A stretch of 64,000 nucleotides of DNA from assembly GCF_022531965.1 (NCBI RefSeq), contig NZ_CP092831.1:3667001-3731000 (forward strand), in the 5' to 3' direction. Made by a program: the position numbers and the translations under genes. The notes beneath the pieces were generated by a model that searched no databases, was not told the origin of the DNA, and saw only the letters and a program-made list of their open reading frames with translations. Shown here in pieces: positions 16,507 through 26,120 of the stretch (positions are counted from its first letter, which is position 1; the number at the start of each line of letters is the position of its first letter). Source of the DNA: Paenibacillus peoriae (GTDB lineage Bacteria; Bacillota; Bacilli; Paenibacillales; Paenibacillaceae).

Positions 16507-17327
16507 GTCAGGGTCACCTCAATATTCAAAACAGACGTGGCCGGGACATTAATATCCTCTGCCGCTCCATTAAGCGTGAGATTGTCGTAATCCTCAACAC
16601 CCTTCACAAGCAGAGCAGCACCAACATAGTTGAATACCAGCTTTGTTCTACCAATGGCGTAGTCGGCTATTCGCTTCCTAATGGGCTCTACCAGTTCCGA
16701 AAGCGGAAGAATTGTATTTAGTTTCCCAGCTACTTGCAACGTGAATACTGGGGCAGGATGTACAGCCAGATCATGCCCGGCAATCCGCTTGTTTTCCCAC
16801 ATATCCGCCTTAACTTTAGCGGCAAACTCTTCCGTGATCGGCTGTCCTTGAAGGTCAGTGAGATACAAATCGATGCTGTTATCGTGCTGCTCCTTTTCAA
16901 TGGCAACAGCACCGCCAACGCCCTCCAGCTCCTTTGCCCATGTCTCATAGTCCTTTCGACGCCCGCTGCCTTCCTCAGTAAACGCACGCTCAAGCATTCG
17001 CAATCGGTACGTGTCGTCGTCCTCCCCCACCTTCCGAGGCATACCATCCGACCATCCGTGACCATCTAAATACTCACTGTCTGCCCAGATGGGGAAGGCT
17101 TGGAGAAAGGCATATGTTAACAACTCCTGCTGTTCAGCGTATTCCATAGCGATGGGATACCACAGATCATAAAATAACTCTCCCGGATCCGTCGGGGGTG
17201 GAGGTAGACCGCGTTCTTGTGCCAATGTAAGCGCCCGGTTGACCCATCGGCGGTAAACTTCCTCTGGGGTTTCCTCCAAAATTGCCATCGGTGGCAGTGC
17301 AGGAAGGTCTGTTAATTTCACATTCAC
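16503..17327 (-). CDS. Baseplate J-like protein (XkdT-like)
   Basis: A 274-aa protein matching baseplate J: an N-terminal helix-rich start, YAFLQAFPIWADSEYLDGHG, then RLRMLERAFTEEGSGRRKDYETWAKELEGVGGAVAIE, and VDLYLTD-like IDLYLTDLQGQP. It forms the baseplate wedge. Order XkdS-XkdT is conserved with PBSX. Confidence 0.88.
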   Translation of the reverse strand: MNVKLTDLPALPPMAILEETPEEVYRRWVNRALTLAQERGLPPPPTDPGELFYDLWYPIAMEYAEQQELLTYAFLQAFPIWADSEYLDGHGWSDGMPRKVGEDDDTYRLRMLERAFTEEGSGRRKDYETWAKELEGVGGAVAIEKEQHDNSIDLYLTDLQGQPITEEFAAKVKADMWENKRIAGHDLAVHPAPVFTLQVAGKLNTILPLSELVEPIRKRIADYAIGRTKLVFNYVGAALLVKGVEDYDNLTLNGAAEDINVPATSVLNIEVTLT

Positions 17328-17779
17328 AATTCAATCGCCTCCTCCAATTCTACTTCTCCGGCCAGCCCGGTTAATTTAATTCGCAAATACATGTTCTGGC
17401 CGTTCCGCTCCATCGACAATACCTCAGCTTGAGAGATTTCCGTATGAGCTGCCAAAGCTTCCTCAATGTCGCGTTTTATTTCAACGTCCTCCCAATTGGC
17501 CCATTCAGATCGTTCGACACCGATATCAGCGTCATACACCACATATTGAAATCGTTCGGTGTTCAGGATTTTTAGCGCCGTCTGCATAAGGTATTCACCA
17601 TACGTAGCCGTTTTTTTGGGACGCCCGTCGTCGGTGGTTGCCATCTGCCGCGTGCGATAGTCGATCACGTACGTCCATTTGGTTTCAGACGCTACGGTTT
17701 CGGTCAGCTCCACCTCGTCCAATGCGGAAAAGTCTATATCCGGAAATAACGTTTCATCGTCAGCCACCAGCGCCCACAT
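17324..17779 (-). CDS. Baseplate wedge protein, DUF2634 (XkdS-like)
   Basis: A 151-aa protein beginning MWALVADDETLFPDIDF, with QTALKILNTERFQYVVYDADIGVE. This is the gp25-like/XkdS signature with a C-terminal alpha/beta end. It overlaps both neighbours by a few bases, as in PBSX. Confidence 0.85.
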   Translation of the reverse strand: MWALVADDETLFPDIDFSALDEVELTETVASETKWTYVIDYRTRQMATTDDGRPKKTATYGEYLMQTALKILNTERFQYVVYDADIGVERSEWANWEDVEIKRDIEEALAAHTEISQAEVLSMERNGQNMYLRIKLTGLAGEVELEEAIEL

Positions 17780-18185
17780 CCTTCCCGTGGACGTAGTACC
17801 GCTGTCCGCTCAGCCTGGAGACAATCAGCCGATCACCGACCTGCAAAGGGCTGGGAATAACCAACTTGCCACGTAATGAGCTGCGTGGGGCCTGTTTGTA
17901 AGGCTCCCTTGTCTCGTATACCACCCCATTAGCCAATACGCCTGTGACACTGCCTTTGACTTCATCGCCCTCCAGATATTCATTAGCTATGAAATCGGCT
18001 TTGACTTCCCGGTCTAACAGATAGTCAGCAAAGACTAGCTTGTCCGCTGGATAGGGAGCCGGGTCACCATCCACCTCTATTGACGGGCTTCCGGGCCAAC
18101 TCAGCAGAGTGGCTCTCTCTGTGTCTCGCGCGTCGATGTGGTCTTTGGTTTGTTCTTTTAGAAGCTTGAGTGCATCACTCAGCAC
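17760..18185 (-). CDS. Phage protein DUF2577 (XkdR-like)
   Basis: A 141-aa protein with the DUF2577 pattern: LPWPGSP-like LLSWPGSPSIEVDGD, LVFADYLLDREV and a closing PSPLQVGDRLIVSRLSGQRYYV. It is an OB-fold-like baseplate part. It overlaps XkdS by 20 bases. Confidence 0.85.
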   Translation of the reverse strand: MLSDALKLLKEQTKDHIDARDTERATLLSWPGSPSIEVDGDPAPYPADKLVFADYLLDREVKADFIANEYLEGDEVKGSVTGVLANGVVYETREPYKQAPRSSLRGKLVIPSPLQVGDRLIVSRLSGQRYYVHGKDVGAGG

Positions 18186-18187
18186 CG

Positions 18188-19165
18188 CTATTCCCTCCTT
18201 TCCAGTTCCAAGGTTACGGTATATGTTCCATTCTTGTAGCTGCTATCAGCCGTGACGACAATCCACTTTGAGGTATGATCGGTCTTCGTTAGGACGAGCC
18301 AACCAGAGCGCAGGCCAGATAGCGTATGGTCCGTGTGCCGAACTGTAATCTTCTTGATCTGTTTGACAGCGGACAAAACTTTGAGCCGCTGCGTGGCGAT
18401 GGTCTCCGGCTTTTCGTCCTCACCGACTTCAATGATTTCTTCCATTCGTCCTATCGCCTTCACCGCACCCGCTGCCGTTTTGGTAACAGCAGAAGCAATT
18501 TTGTCATCCTTCCATTTCTGTGCGGTTACCACTGTATAGGTTTCCTCGATGCTGTATCCTGCTGTGCTGGAGGTCATCTGCTCGGGAACAAAAATAGGGA
18601 CCTTGGTATTGGTCCCTTCGCGCATCACCTGCAGATAAAAGCTCTTTTCCGTCCTTACAAGGTCTACATAATAACGGTAGCCGCTACGCTCATATGCCTT
18701 TTGCAATACGTCGAGGATAATTTCCGAATGGGCCATCGTTCCATAACGCTCGTCCAAATTAAAGCCGAGAGCAGGACAACGGAAGTCAATGCCTGTGCTC
18801 TTGATGTATCTTTGCAGCTCCGTTCCAGCTTCACCCTTTAAGTATGGTCGGGTCCCCTTGTTTTTGGACAAGTACCAGCCAATCTCCCGCGCTTCAATTT
18901 CCCAGGCGTTTGTGAATTCGTCTTGTTCATATTTGATGATCGGGCCGTGAAAAAATTGGTTCTTGTGATGATATAATGCACCACCAACCTTTTGCGAAAA
19001 GCACATCAGCATACCAGCTATCTTAATATTGCTTGCATTGCGAAGCCGCACCGTAGCGCTGCGGGCAATCTCATCGCGGCCAGAGGACCAGGACACTTCC
19101 TCTATGCCATCCGTTAGCATCTGCCGGGCGTTCTCCTTGCCATATACAACAGCAAAGCCGTCCAT
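18188..19165 (-). CDS. Baseplate hub protein, XkdQ/YqbQ-like
   Basis: A 325-aa protein of the gpD-like hub class: SWSSGRDEIARSATVRL at the N-terminus, GPIIKYEQDE and YLSKNKGTRPYLKGEAG in the middle, and WKDDKIASAVTK, then GLRSGWLVLTKTDHTSKWIVVTADSSYKNG near the end. The gene follows XkdP as in PBSX/skin. Confidence 0.85.
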   Translation of the reverse strand: MDGFAVVYGKENARQMLTDGIEEVSWSSGRDEIARSATVRLRNASNIKIAGMLMCFSQKVGGALYHHKNQFFHGPIIKYEQDEFTNAWEIEAREIGWYLSKNKGTRPYLKGEAGTELQRYIKSTGIDFRCPALGFNLDERYGTMAHSEIILDVLQKAYERSGYRYYVDLVRTEKSFYLQVMREGTNTKVPIFVPEQMTSSTAGYSIEETYTVVTAQKWKDDKIASAVTKTAAGAVKAIGRMEEIIEVGEDEKPETIATQRLKVLSAVKQIKKITVRHTDHTLSGLRSGWLVLTKTDHTSKWIVVTADSSYKNGTYTVTLELERRE

Positions 19166-19171
19166 AATGCA

Positions 19172-19819
19172 TCACTTCCCTTTCGCCTTGGAAACCTTGT
19201 CTGATATTCGCTTTTTGGAACCGGTATAGTCAAAAGCGCCCCTAGCGTTCGGGTTCTCCTTGGCCTTTTTGCTTTTATCATTTGCCTTCTTTTTTTTATC
19301 ATCTTTTTTCTTATCGTTCTTTTTGTCCTTTTTGCCCGTAGTATTTGGGCGGCTTTTGGACGATTTGGTAATAACCGTACCTGGCTTGAGAACTTGCTTG
19401 GAGTTGGAGTAAGAGACGATTTTAACAGGCTTGTACTCCACAAATGAATAGTTACCGTGAAGATTTCCCTGTCCGTCCTTGTACGTCTGATCCATCCCCT
19501 CCAGGAGCATCGTTTGGCTAAACAAATTCTCAAAGTTAAGTACAACGGGTTTACCTTTCCATTGCTCCAGCAGCTTCCACGTTACTTCTGGTGTTTTATA
19601 CGTGACCGTCTGCTTGCTATCCGTTTCCCAAATTTCTTCCCAATAGCGTGGAAGGATAGCAGAAAAAGAAACCCGTTTCACCTTCGAGACGGGTTTCCCT
19701 GTGCGTTCCTGACCAGTTATGACAGTGAAGGTTTCAACTTCATTGCCTCCGGTTATTTGAATCTCTGCCGGTGTGATCGGAAAGGTAAGACGGATCTTTC
19801 CTTGCGATAGTGCCAGCAT
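19172..19819 (-). CDS. XkdP/YqbP-like tail protein with lysine-rich tail
   Basis: A 215-aa protein. The first ~130 residues match the XkdP N-terminal domain (LTFPITPAEIQI...GNEVETFTVI and SAILPRYWE). In PBSX a LysM domain follows. Here only a short stretch, VKIVSYSNSKQVLKPGTVI, precedes a ~70-residue run dominated by Lys and Asp (GKKDKKNDKKKDDKKK). LysM is either degenerate or replaced by a charged tail. Confidence 0.8.
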   Translation of the reverse strand: MLALSQGKIRLTFPITPAEIQITGGNEVETFTVITGQERTGKPVSKVKRVSFSAILPRYWEEIWETDSKQTVTYKTPEVTWKLLEQWKGKPVVLNFENLFSQTMLLEGMDQTYKDGQGNLHGNYSFVEYKPVKIVSYSNSKQVLKPGTVITKSSKSRPNTTGKKDKKNDKKKDDKKKKANDKSKKAKENPNARGAFDYTGSKKRISDKVSKAKGK

Positions 19820-19822
19820 CGC

Positions 19823-22800
19823 TTATCCTCCATTCTCCAATACTCTAATCAATTCCTCACCAACCACCTTGCGAATCAACGCTCGACCTTGCGGACTACT
19901 AAACATTTTTGCAAATTCTACAAAGTCGGTTATTCCCTTCGCGAGTTCACCGAAATCAATATTGATATTCTCAATGCTTATTGACTTCGGGGCAGCCGAA
20001 ACGGATGGATTAAGCATCTGTGCCATCGGCATCATACTGGACGCACCGATCAGGCTTGGCCGTCCGACTTGGCCGCCGTTTGCATATGGACGTACACCCA
20101 TAATAATCCCAGCCCGTTCCCATAGCTCCCGGCCACGACTGCGACGGTTGGCCGACAATGGAATTATCATTTCCGGACCAGCTTCACCCACTAGCCCAAC
20201 ATGAGGGCGATTAACAAATCCACCTTGAGCATAAGGTCTTGGCTTAGGCTTCGGTGTAGTGCCACCACCGCCAGAATTAGTGTCTTTTGCGTCCTTCATC
20301 TTTTTAAGGACTACTGCAACGGAACTGACAACGGAAGACAACGTGGGGAGCTGGCCGCGCATACCAGCAATAAAATGGGACATAAGATCACTTCCCCAGC
20401 TATTGCCCTGGCTCGATACGTTTTTAAGTGACAACAGATATTGCGTGGTCTTATCCACGGCTGTTTTTGCAGCAGCGCTGACACTATTAAAACTCTGTTT
20501 ATTTTTTACTGCCCCTTTGGCCACCTCATCCGCGCTGCTCTTAGAAGCGGTTCCTACATCTTTAATACTCTTTTGGGCTTTGCTGCTGTCACCCATTTTC
20601 CAAACAGCGCCGAATGTATTTTTAAGCGCATTAAGGCGTTGCTTGACTTCTGGCTGTTCAGCAACAGTTTTCAGTCCCTCTTTAAGACCTTTATCGACTA
20701 TGCTTTTGCGCACATCGTCGCCAATCTGTTGAAGACGCTTCTGCTTCTGCTCAGTCAGATTGTTGATCGTAATTTTGGCTTCAGGAGGGGGGCCGGGCTT
20801 CTCTTCCTTCTTGCCTGTGAACCAGTCTTTAACACCGCCCCAAGTGTCTTTTACTGAATCAAAGACTCCGACTGCCTTATCTACTACCCAACGAGTAGCG
20901 CCACTCTCATCCGCAAATTTCCCAATCTTTTCACCGACGACGTTTCCGATGTATGCACCGGCCATTGTGCCAAGCGGACCAAGAACAGACCCAAAAGCAC
21001 CGCCAATAGCACCGCCAGCTACACCGCCAACCATAGCACCGCCCTGAGTAGATACAGCCTCGCGCAGGCCCTTTTCCTTAGATGCCTGGTATAGATCGTA
21101 AGCACCCGCGGCCACGCTTGCGACTGTTCCAACAATACCGCCAACTTTAGCCGCTTTACCTGCTCCTTTCAGGAAACCTCTCAGACGGCCACCGCCAGAA
21201 GGCGGACTCGGTGGTGGCGGTGGATTTGGAGGAACAGGACGACGGACACGATATGGATTATCACGCGATCCCCTGGGGCTTGGGTTCGGGTTAGGTGGAT
21301 TTGGTGGGGTGGGACGAGGGCCATTAATACGTATACGGCGTCTACCGCCTCCTGCTCCCCTACGTCCTCCACGTCGGTTCCGCCTACGGTTGCGATCTCT
21401 GTCGCGGTCACCACCATCACCGCCGCCGTCACCGTCTCCACCACCGGATACAGACCCGTTAATATAAACTTTGGTTGCATTAACAGTCATCGAAGCAACA
21501 GAGCGTAAACCGCCAATACGATCATCGACAGGGTTACGGTTTCCGCTCAATTGGCGTCTGACACCGCGACCGCCCATTCGCTCCCGTATACGGGCAGCAC
21601 GTTGGGCTGGCGTTTCTTCGGGTGGTGGAGTTGGAGGTTCGGGAGGTTTCCGTCGAATCCAATTCCAACCGGCTTTGACTCCCCTGCCTGTTGCATTTGC
21701 CCCCGCTTTCCCCTTCTCTCCTACCCATTTAGCAGCAGTCGAAAGATCATCGTTGAACTTCTTTACTCCTTGTGCAAAGGACCATAACTTCTTAGCTACC
21801 AGTACAGCAGCCAACCCCATTAAGGCAGTATTTATGGCTTTAAAATGATCTTTATAGAAGCTAGTCGCTCCGGTTATGGCACTGGTTATCCCCATGCCGA
21901 GCGCCTGAATGTTGTCCTTATTCTGCACCAGTAATGCGTTAAACTCCTTCAAAGCTGGAAGGGCTGCTTGAGCAATATTGGTTCCAATCTCTTGCATTTG
22001 CAGGCTCATTTCAGCACGAGTTTGCTTCATTTCCGTCATCGGATCAGCAGCTTGCTGCTTACGAAGCAAATTATCAGTCGTTCCTTTCATGTCTGGAGCC
22101 TTTTGAAAAGCCGTGCCAAACGTCTTCAGGATAGAATCAGCATTGTCCTCACCAGCACCGGAACCCAAAGTGACAAGGGATTGTTTTAGCTGGCTCCGCG
22201 TTTGACTAGCCAAATCCCCGACCAATGCCGCAATGGCTCCCTGCGCACGCTGTTTATCACCTGAATTGATATCATCCGTAAAGGATGACGCCTGACGTTG
22301 GGCCTCATCCTTCCCTGCTCCACGACTGATAAAGTAATTCGCCATATCCCCTGTATTCAGCGCTTTGACGCCAAACGTCTCTTTGAAAAAATCGGCTGGC
22401 TTGTCGAAGTTGAAGGCTCCACCCTTCACCGTCTGTGTTAGAAAATTACTCATTTGTTCTGAGTCGGTGCCGCTGCTGGAGAAATACGGGCTGTATTCCC
22501 AGAACGTATCGAACAGATCCTGTTGTTTGTCGCCCACTTCCTTATAGGCGTACATCATAGAATCAGCCACTTGGCTGTAGGATTCTTTAAAACTGTTAGA
22601 CGCTTGAGACAGCGCCCGCTGTACTTCCTCAGCTCCGGCATCCGGGCGAATGTACTGGATTTTAGCAGACGCACTTACGAAGTCACTCATCTTGGACTTG
22701 TCCTGTACTAAAGGAGCTGCATCCGCAAGTTGTCGAGTGCCTTCCACTCGATCTGGAATAATGGCCTTTCTAACCAAGTCATCTACCGTACTAAGGCTCT

Positions 22801-23341
22801 GCTGACGAAAGTTTTCTGGCATGTAAGCCGCACTTCGCGCCGCCTCACGGCTGTAATCGGACACGCCCCCAAACATAGAGTCACCCACGCCGCTACCAAG
22901 CACAATCCCACCTGCCAACGCTGCCAACGCTGAAATCTTGTCGGATACCTGGTCAACGACTGGACTAATCGAATCCTCGGCCCGTAGCTTAACATGAGCG
23001 TCCCGGATACTTCGTATTTCCGAATCCGCTCGATCAGCAGAACGCCTAAGATCATCAGCTCCAGCACGCGCACGACGAAAAATATCATCGAGTTGGATCT
23101 GATTCATACGCCGTACTTCGTCTGAAGCACCGCCAATTCTTCGGCCCAAATCGTCGGCAGATTCCCTCGCTCGTCGGCTACCGGACACAAAATCATCAAA
23201 CATGCTGCCCGATGCCCGACGAAAATTCATTAAGTCGTCATGCGCCCCCTGAAGCATACGTCGCATATTTCGGACAGCTCCGGTGATCATATCCCTTGCC
23301 TCAAACGGTACCGTAACTGATGTAGTTGCTATTGTTCCCAC
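19823..23341 (-). CDS. Tail tape measure protein
   Basis: A 1172-aa protein, the longest in the phage. It has an N-terminal helical region, then SFKESYSQVADSMMYAYKEVG and related TMP motifs. A basic Pro/Gly/Arg-rich segment lies at about 555-690. A Gly/Ala-rich hydrophobic stretch (GGAMVGGVAGGAIGGAFGS) at about 760-800 could form a membrane channel. The C-terminal FVNRPHVGLVGEAGPEMIIPLS is a common TMP ending. It sets tail length. The annotated GTG lies very close to its ribosome site, so ATG 23290 is an alternative start. Confidence 0.9.
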   Translation of the reverse strand: MGTIATTSVTVPFEARDMITGAVRNMRRMLQGAHDDLMNFRRASGSMFDDFVSGSRRARESADDLGRRIGGASDEVRRMNQIQLDDIFRRARAGADDLRRSADRADSEIRSIRDAHVKLRAEDSISPVVDQVSDKISALAALAGGIVLGSGVGDSMFGGVSDYSREAARSAAYMPENFRQQSLSTVDDLVRKAIIPDRVEGTRQLADAAPLVQDKSKMSDFVSASAKIQYIRPDAGAEEVQRALSQASNSFKESYSQVADSMMYAYKEVGDKQQDLFDTFWEYSPYFSSSGTDSEQMSNFLTQTVKGGAFNFDKPADFFKETFGVKALNTGDMANYFISRGAGKDEAQRQASSFTDDINSGDKQRAQGAIAALVGDLASQTRSQLKQSLVTLGSGAGEDNADSILKTFGTAFQKAPDMKGTTDNLLRKQQAADPMTEMKQTRAEMSLQMQEIGTNIAQAALPALKEFNALLVQNKDNIQALGMGITSAITGATSFYKDHFKAINTALMGLAAVLVAKKLWSFAQGVKKFNDDLSTAAKWVGEKGKAGANATGRGVKAGWNWIRRKPPEPPTPPPEETPAQRAARIRERMGGRGVRRQLSGNRNPVDDRIGGLRSVASMTVNATKVYINGSVSGGGDGDGGGDGGDRDRDRNRRRNRRGGRRGAGGGRRRIRINGPRPTPPNPPNPNPSPRGSRDNPYRVRRPVPPNPPPPPSPPSGGGRLRGFLKGAGKAAKVGGIVGTVASVAAGAYDLYQASKEKGLREAVSTQGGAMVGGVAGGAIGGAFGSVLGPLGTMAGAYIGNVVGEKIGKFADESGATRWVVDKAVGVFDSVKDTWGGVKDWFTGKKEEKPGPPPEAKITINNLTEQKQKRLQQIGDDVRKSIVDKGLKEGLKTVAEQPEVKQRLNALKNTFGAVWKMGDSSKAQKSIKDVGTASKSSADEVAKGAVKNKQSFNSVSAAAKTAVDKTTQYLLSLKNVSSQGNSWGSDLMSHFIAGMRGQLPTLSSVVSSVAVVLKKMKDAKDTNSGGGGTTPKPKPRPYAQGGFVNRPHVGLVGEAGPEMIIPLSANRRSRGRELWERAGIIMGVRPYANGGQVGRPSLIGASSMMPMAQMLNPSVSAAPKSISIENINIDFGELAKGITDFVEFAKMFSSPQGRALIRKVVGEELIRVLENGG

Positions 23342-23362
23342 CCCCTTCCTGTTCTGACGTGA

Positions 23363-23533
23363 CTATTTCCGATTCAAACGTGCCATTTCTTCCTCAGCAA
23401 TCATTGATGCTGCTAGGCAAAAATAATACTGACGCTGTTCGTCTACTTCATACGGCAAGACCTCAGAAGGTAGCTTTTTCTGATTCACCCAAAAATGAGC
23501 TATCCAGCTCGCTTCTCCGTCTCGCCGGATGAG
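23363..23533 (-). CDS. -1 frameshift extension of the tail assembly chaperone
   Basis: An open -1 frame runs from the slippery site at 23539-23533 to TAG 23363. It would add LIRRDGEASWIAHFWVNQ and ~38 further residues to the first 129 residues of the XkdN-like protein, giving a ~185-aa long form. There is no start codon or ribosome site of its own. It occupies the gap before the tape measure gene, as in gpG/gpGT systems. Confidence 0.72.
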   Translation of the reverse strand, partial: LIRRDGEASWIAHFWVNQKKLPSEVLPYEVDEQRQYYFCLAASMIAEEEMARLNRK

Positions 23534-23919
23534 TTTTTTGCGTCAGCCAAAAGCGATTCCTGAGTCTCTTTGAAATTACGCACAGCCTTGCTGAGTGCAG
23601 CATAATCGTCCGTGTTGTCTAAAATGCGTGGTGGCAATTCAAATTTGCTGGTCGCTCCATAAGCTTTCAGAAGGTCTTTGTTATTCCAGTCAAACTCATG
23701 CTCTGTCGCCTTGACGATCATCACGTCGATTTCGTTAAAATAAGGCGACTTATAATTACCATCCTCATCAAAAGCAAGATCATATGACCGACGTACGTCT
23801 AATGTTTTCAGGCGTTGTACAGACCAGTCCTCGCCATCGGCTTGCACTGTAATAACGTCGTCCTTACGTACTTCATTGGCTTTAGCTAGGTATTTCTTTA
23901 ATTTGTCTTGATTACTCAT
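23500..23919 (-). CDS. Tail assembly chaperone (XkdN/YqbN-like)
   Basis: A 139-aa protein. ATG 23919 is chosen after GGAGGAACT. It is acidic, with VITVQADGEDWSVQRLKTLDVR and EFDWNNKDLLKAYGATSKFELP, the XkdN family pattern. It prepares the tape measure for tube assembly. Codons GCA-AAA-AAC near its end form a canonical -1 slippery heptamer leading to the extension above. Confidence 0.85.
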   Translation of the reverse strand: MSNQDKLKKYLAKANEVRKDDVITVQADGEDWSVQRLKTLDVRRSYDLAFDEDGNYKSPYFNEIDVMIVKATEHEFDWNNKDLLKAYGATSKFELPPRILDNTDDYAALSKAVRNFKETQESLLADAKNSSGETEKRAG

Positions 23920-23983
23920 ATTTAGTTCCTCCAATTGGTTATGTTTCTTTAGAAATAAAAGAGAGAGCGAATAAACCGCCCTC

Positions 23984-24430
23984 TTACTCCCACATATAAT
24001 CCGGGAACTTTTCGACAAAATCGAAGTCCGTCGCTGTACCCTCTAAAGTAATATCGATGCCGTTGTTATCATCAATTTTAGCAATCAGGATGTCCATTTC
24101 TCCGTGGATGTGGACACCAGTAATCAACACTTTCTCCGTGTTGCCAGTGATCCGGTCTTCAAGACCGCCTGTAATGCGTGCCAAAAACATGGTCCTACCC
24201 GCTTTAAAATCCTCCAGCAGTCGGTAACGCAGCCGTGATTCTAATTTGGACATGACGATTTTGACCGGGATTTCATAACCCGTCAGTTGCTTTGTTTTCG
24301 TCATACGGCGTGCTCTGACAATATCCAATGTTTCCGTGGTGAGCTTGACCTCAACCTCTTTGACAGTATGAATATCCTCGCCGTTGTCATCTTGTAAGGA
24401 CAAATTACGTCCAATAAGTTCGCGTTCCAT
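23984..24430 (-). CDS. Tail tube protein (XkdM-like)
   Basis: A 148-aa protein with the XkdM pattern: KEVEVKLTTETLDIVRARRMTK, LTGYEIPVKIVMSKL and a closing DFDFVEKFPDYMW. It is the inner tube of the contractile tail, coded 4 bases after the sheath gene. Confidence 0.88.
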   Translation of the reverse strand: MERELIGRNLSLQDDNGEDIHTVKEVEVKLTTETLDIVRARRMTKTKQLTGYEIPVKIVMSKLESRLRYRLLEDFKAGRTMFLARITGGLEDRITGNTEKVLITGVHIHGEMDILIAKIDDNNGIDITLEGTATDFDFVEKFPDYMWE

Positions 24431-24433
24431 CTA

Positions 24434-25786
24434 TTATTCAACCTCCCAGTCAGTATAGAAAATTTCGATAGCATCAAGCGGTTTGGCACCGAGCTTGAAA
24501 TAGGCATAATCGTTCTCGCTTGTCTTATCTGGATTTTCCGAGAAACTGAATTTGTCTGCAATAGCCTTCTGCTGAGCACGAATTTTGAGATATTCCAACA
24601 CAGCAGAAATAAACATGCTGCGCCCTTCCTTATCGTTATCCAGCTTGGCCTTCCACTTCTTGCCCGCATCATAGATATCATTCATGACTTGATCAATTGT
24701 GGCAGAGACACGGATTTTACCGAAGTCCTCACGCTCATTTGGTCCGAGCGTGGTCAGTGTGTTGATGGCCTGCTCGATAACGTAGTCGTACCCATCTCGC
24801 GTGGCCATCAGCGTTCCTTCTGCAAGTCCTTTCAACACTTCACTATGACTCCAGTCCACTTTTGCCTGCGTCATCGGAACTTTGACACCTGTAAATGACT
24901 TATTGGCAGGTGTACCCGCAACCAACCCAGCCACCCATGCCGCCCATTCGACGGATGTGTAGGTCTTGCCGTTGGTGTGATCGCCAGCAAGAGAGCAGTT
25001 AATTACATAACGGGCATTCATAGCCCGACTACGAGCATTGTGGGCCTCAATATCGCCGTCCGTAAACGCAGGGCCAGCGATAACCAACGTCGCCAGCTTA
25101 TGGCCCTTATCGCGGCGATCCAACAGCCATTGTTTGGCGGAAGCTTGTACAGCCGGATCAGTTGCGGAAAGGTAAATAGTATCAAACGTCAGGCCGTACA
25201 CCCGGTTGAAGATGCGATTCCAGTCGGCTGCCGCCAGTGTGGCCATACCGGTTGTGCCGCCATCCAGTTTGGTGTAAGCCACGTCTGCAAGGGCAGTAGC
25301 TCCAGTATCTTTAAAACGAACCATAGCCGATTTTTTAAGAGCTTCCACAGCAGCGGCCTTGTCTGCAACCAGATACGTTTCTGTGTCATACACGCCTTTG
25401 GTGTCACGTATAACAATTTCCTTTTTGGTTTCATCTATAAGTGCGGGACGCACCATATATTCAAAATCGTTGCCTCGTGTGCCTGGATAACGCGCTTCTA
25501 CGGTGTAACTGTCAGCAACAGCTACCGATGCAGCCTTTTCTTCGCCGTTTGTAACCCGGTAGCCGATAACAGTCGCCCCGCTTTCGGCAGCAAGCTCCAG
25601 TACATCCACAAGCTTGCCAGACTCCTTCAGACGCTCAGAATCATCGGCCATATCAACAGCCTGATTCGGTGCGCCCCATTCTGCTTGATACGGTATCAGT
25701 ACACGGCCAGTTGTGGGAACAACACGGGACCGCGCCTTTACCAGCAGCGCAATATAAGCGCTGGATCTAGCCCGCTGAATTGTCAT
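24434..25786 (-). CDS. Tail sheath protein (XkdK-like)
   Basis: A 450-aa sheath protein: VPTTGRVLIPYQAEWGAPNQ at the N-terminus, VEARYPGTRGNDFEYMV, a middle Rossmann-like part and C-terminal EDFGKIRVSATIDQVMNDIYDAGKKW. Its presence shows that the phage is a myovirus with a contractile tail. Confidence 0.92.
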   Translation of the reverse strand: MTIQRARSSAYIALLVKARSRVVPTTGRVLIPYQAEWGAPNQAVDMADDSERLKESGKLVDVLELAAESGATVIGYRVTNGEEKAASVAVADSYTVEARYPGTRGNDFEYMVRPALIDETKKEIVIRDTKGVYDTETYLVADKAAAVEALKKSAMVRFKDTGATALADVAYTKLDGGTTGMATLAAADWNRIFNRVYGLTFDTIYLSATDPAVQASAKQWLLDRRDKGHKLATLVIAGPAFTDGDIEAHNARSRAMNARYVINCSLAGDHTNGKTYTSVEWAAWVAGLVAGTPANKSFTGVKVPMTQAKVDWSHSEVLKGLAEGTLMATRDGYDYVIEQAINTLTTLGPNEREDFGKIRVSATIDQVMNDIYDAGKKWKAKLDNDKEGRSMFISAVLEYLKIRAQQKAIADKFSFSENPDKTSENDYAYFKLGAKPLDAIEIFYTDWEVE

Positions 25787-26048
25787 TTACCGTTTCCTCC
25801 TTTGCTTTTTTCACTTGTGGCTTAACTGGCACAGCAGCAGCGGGAGTTTCCTTGGTCGGACGCAAATACGCATCCAGTCTCTGCGCCACTTCTGCCCGCG
25901 AAAACAAGGCATCAGGAGTGCAATCAAAAAGAGCGCCCGCAATCTCGTAAGGCTCTGCCTTCAAGACCGCTGCGCTCTCCATCCATTCTTGTTTGGTCCA
26001 CTTTTGTAGATTATCTTTGTCGGAATAAACTTGTTTTTCTGTGGTCAT
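25767..26048 (-). CDS. Small phage protein before the sheath gene
   Basis: A 93-aa protein. ATG 26048 is chosen, 8 bases after AGAGGAG. The ordered part MTTEKQVYSD...SAAVLKAEPYEIAGALFDC resembles N-terminal segments of Gp-like adaptor proteins, and it ends in a Lys/Pro/Ala tail. It overlaps the sheath start by 20 bases. Function unknown. Confidence 0.6.
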   Translation of the reverse strand: MTTEKQVYSDKDNLQKWTKQEWMESAAVLKAEPYEIAGALFDCTPDALFSRAEVAQRLDAYLRPTKETPAAAVPVKPQVKKAKEETVNDNSAG

Positions 26049-26120
26049 CAATGCGACTCCTCTCTTACAAAATAAAAAAATACTGCTAGAGAATACGCAG
26101 CATTTCTTATACGACTCAAA

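Noticed and set aside
21181..21480. Long alternative frames opposite or inside the tape measure gene (also 14585-15040, 20259-20732, 24977-25825)
   Set aside because: Shadows of the GC-rich structural genes with no ribosome sites and random composition.
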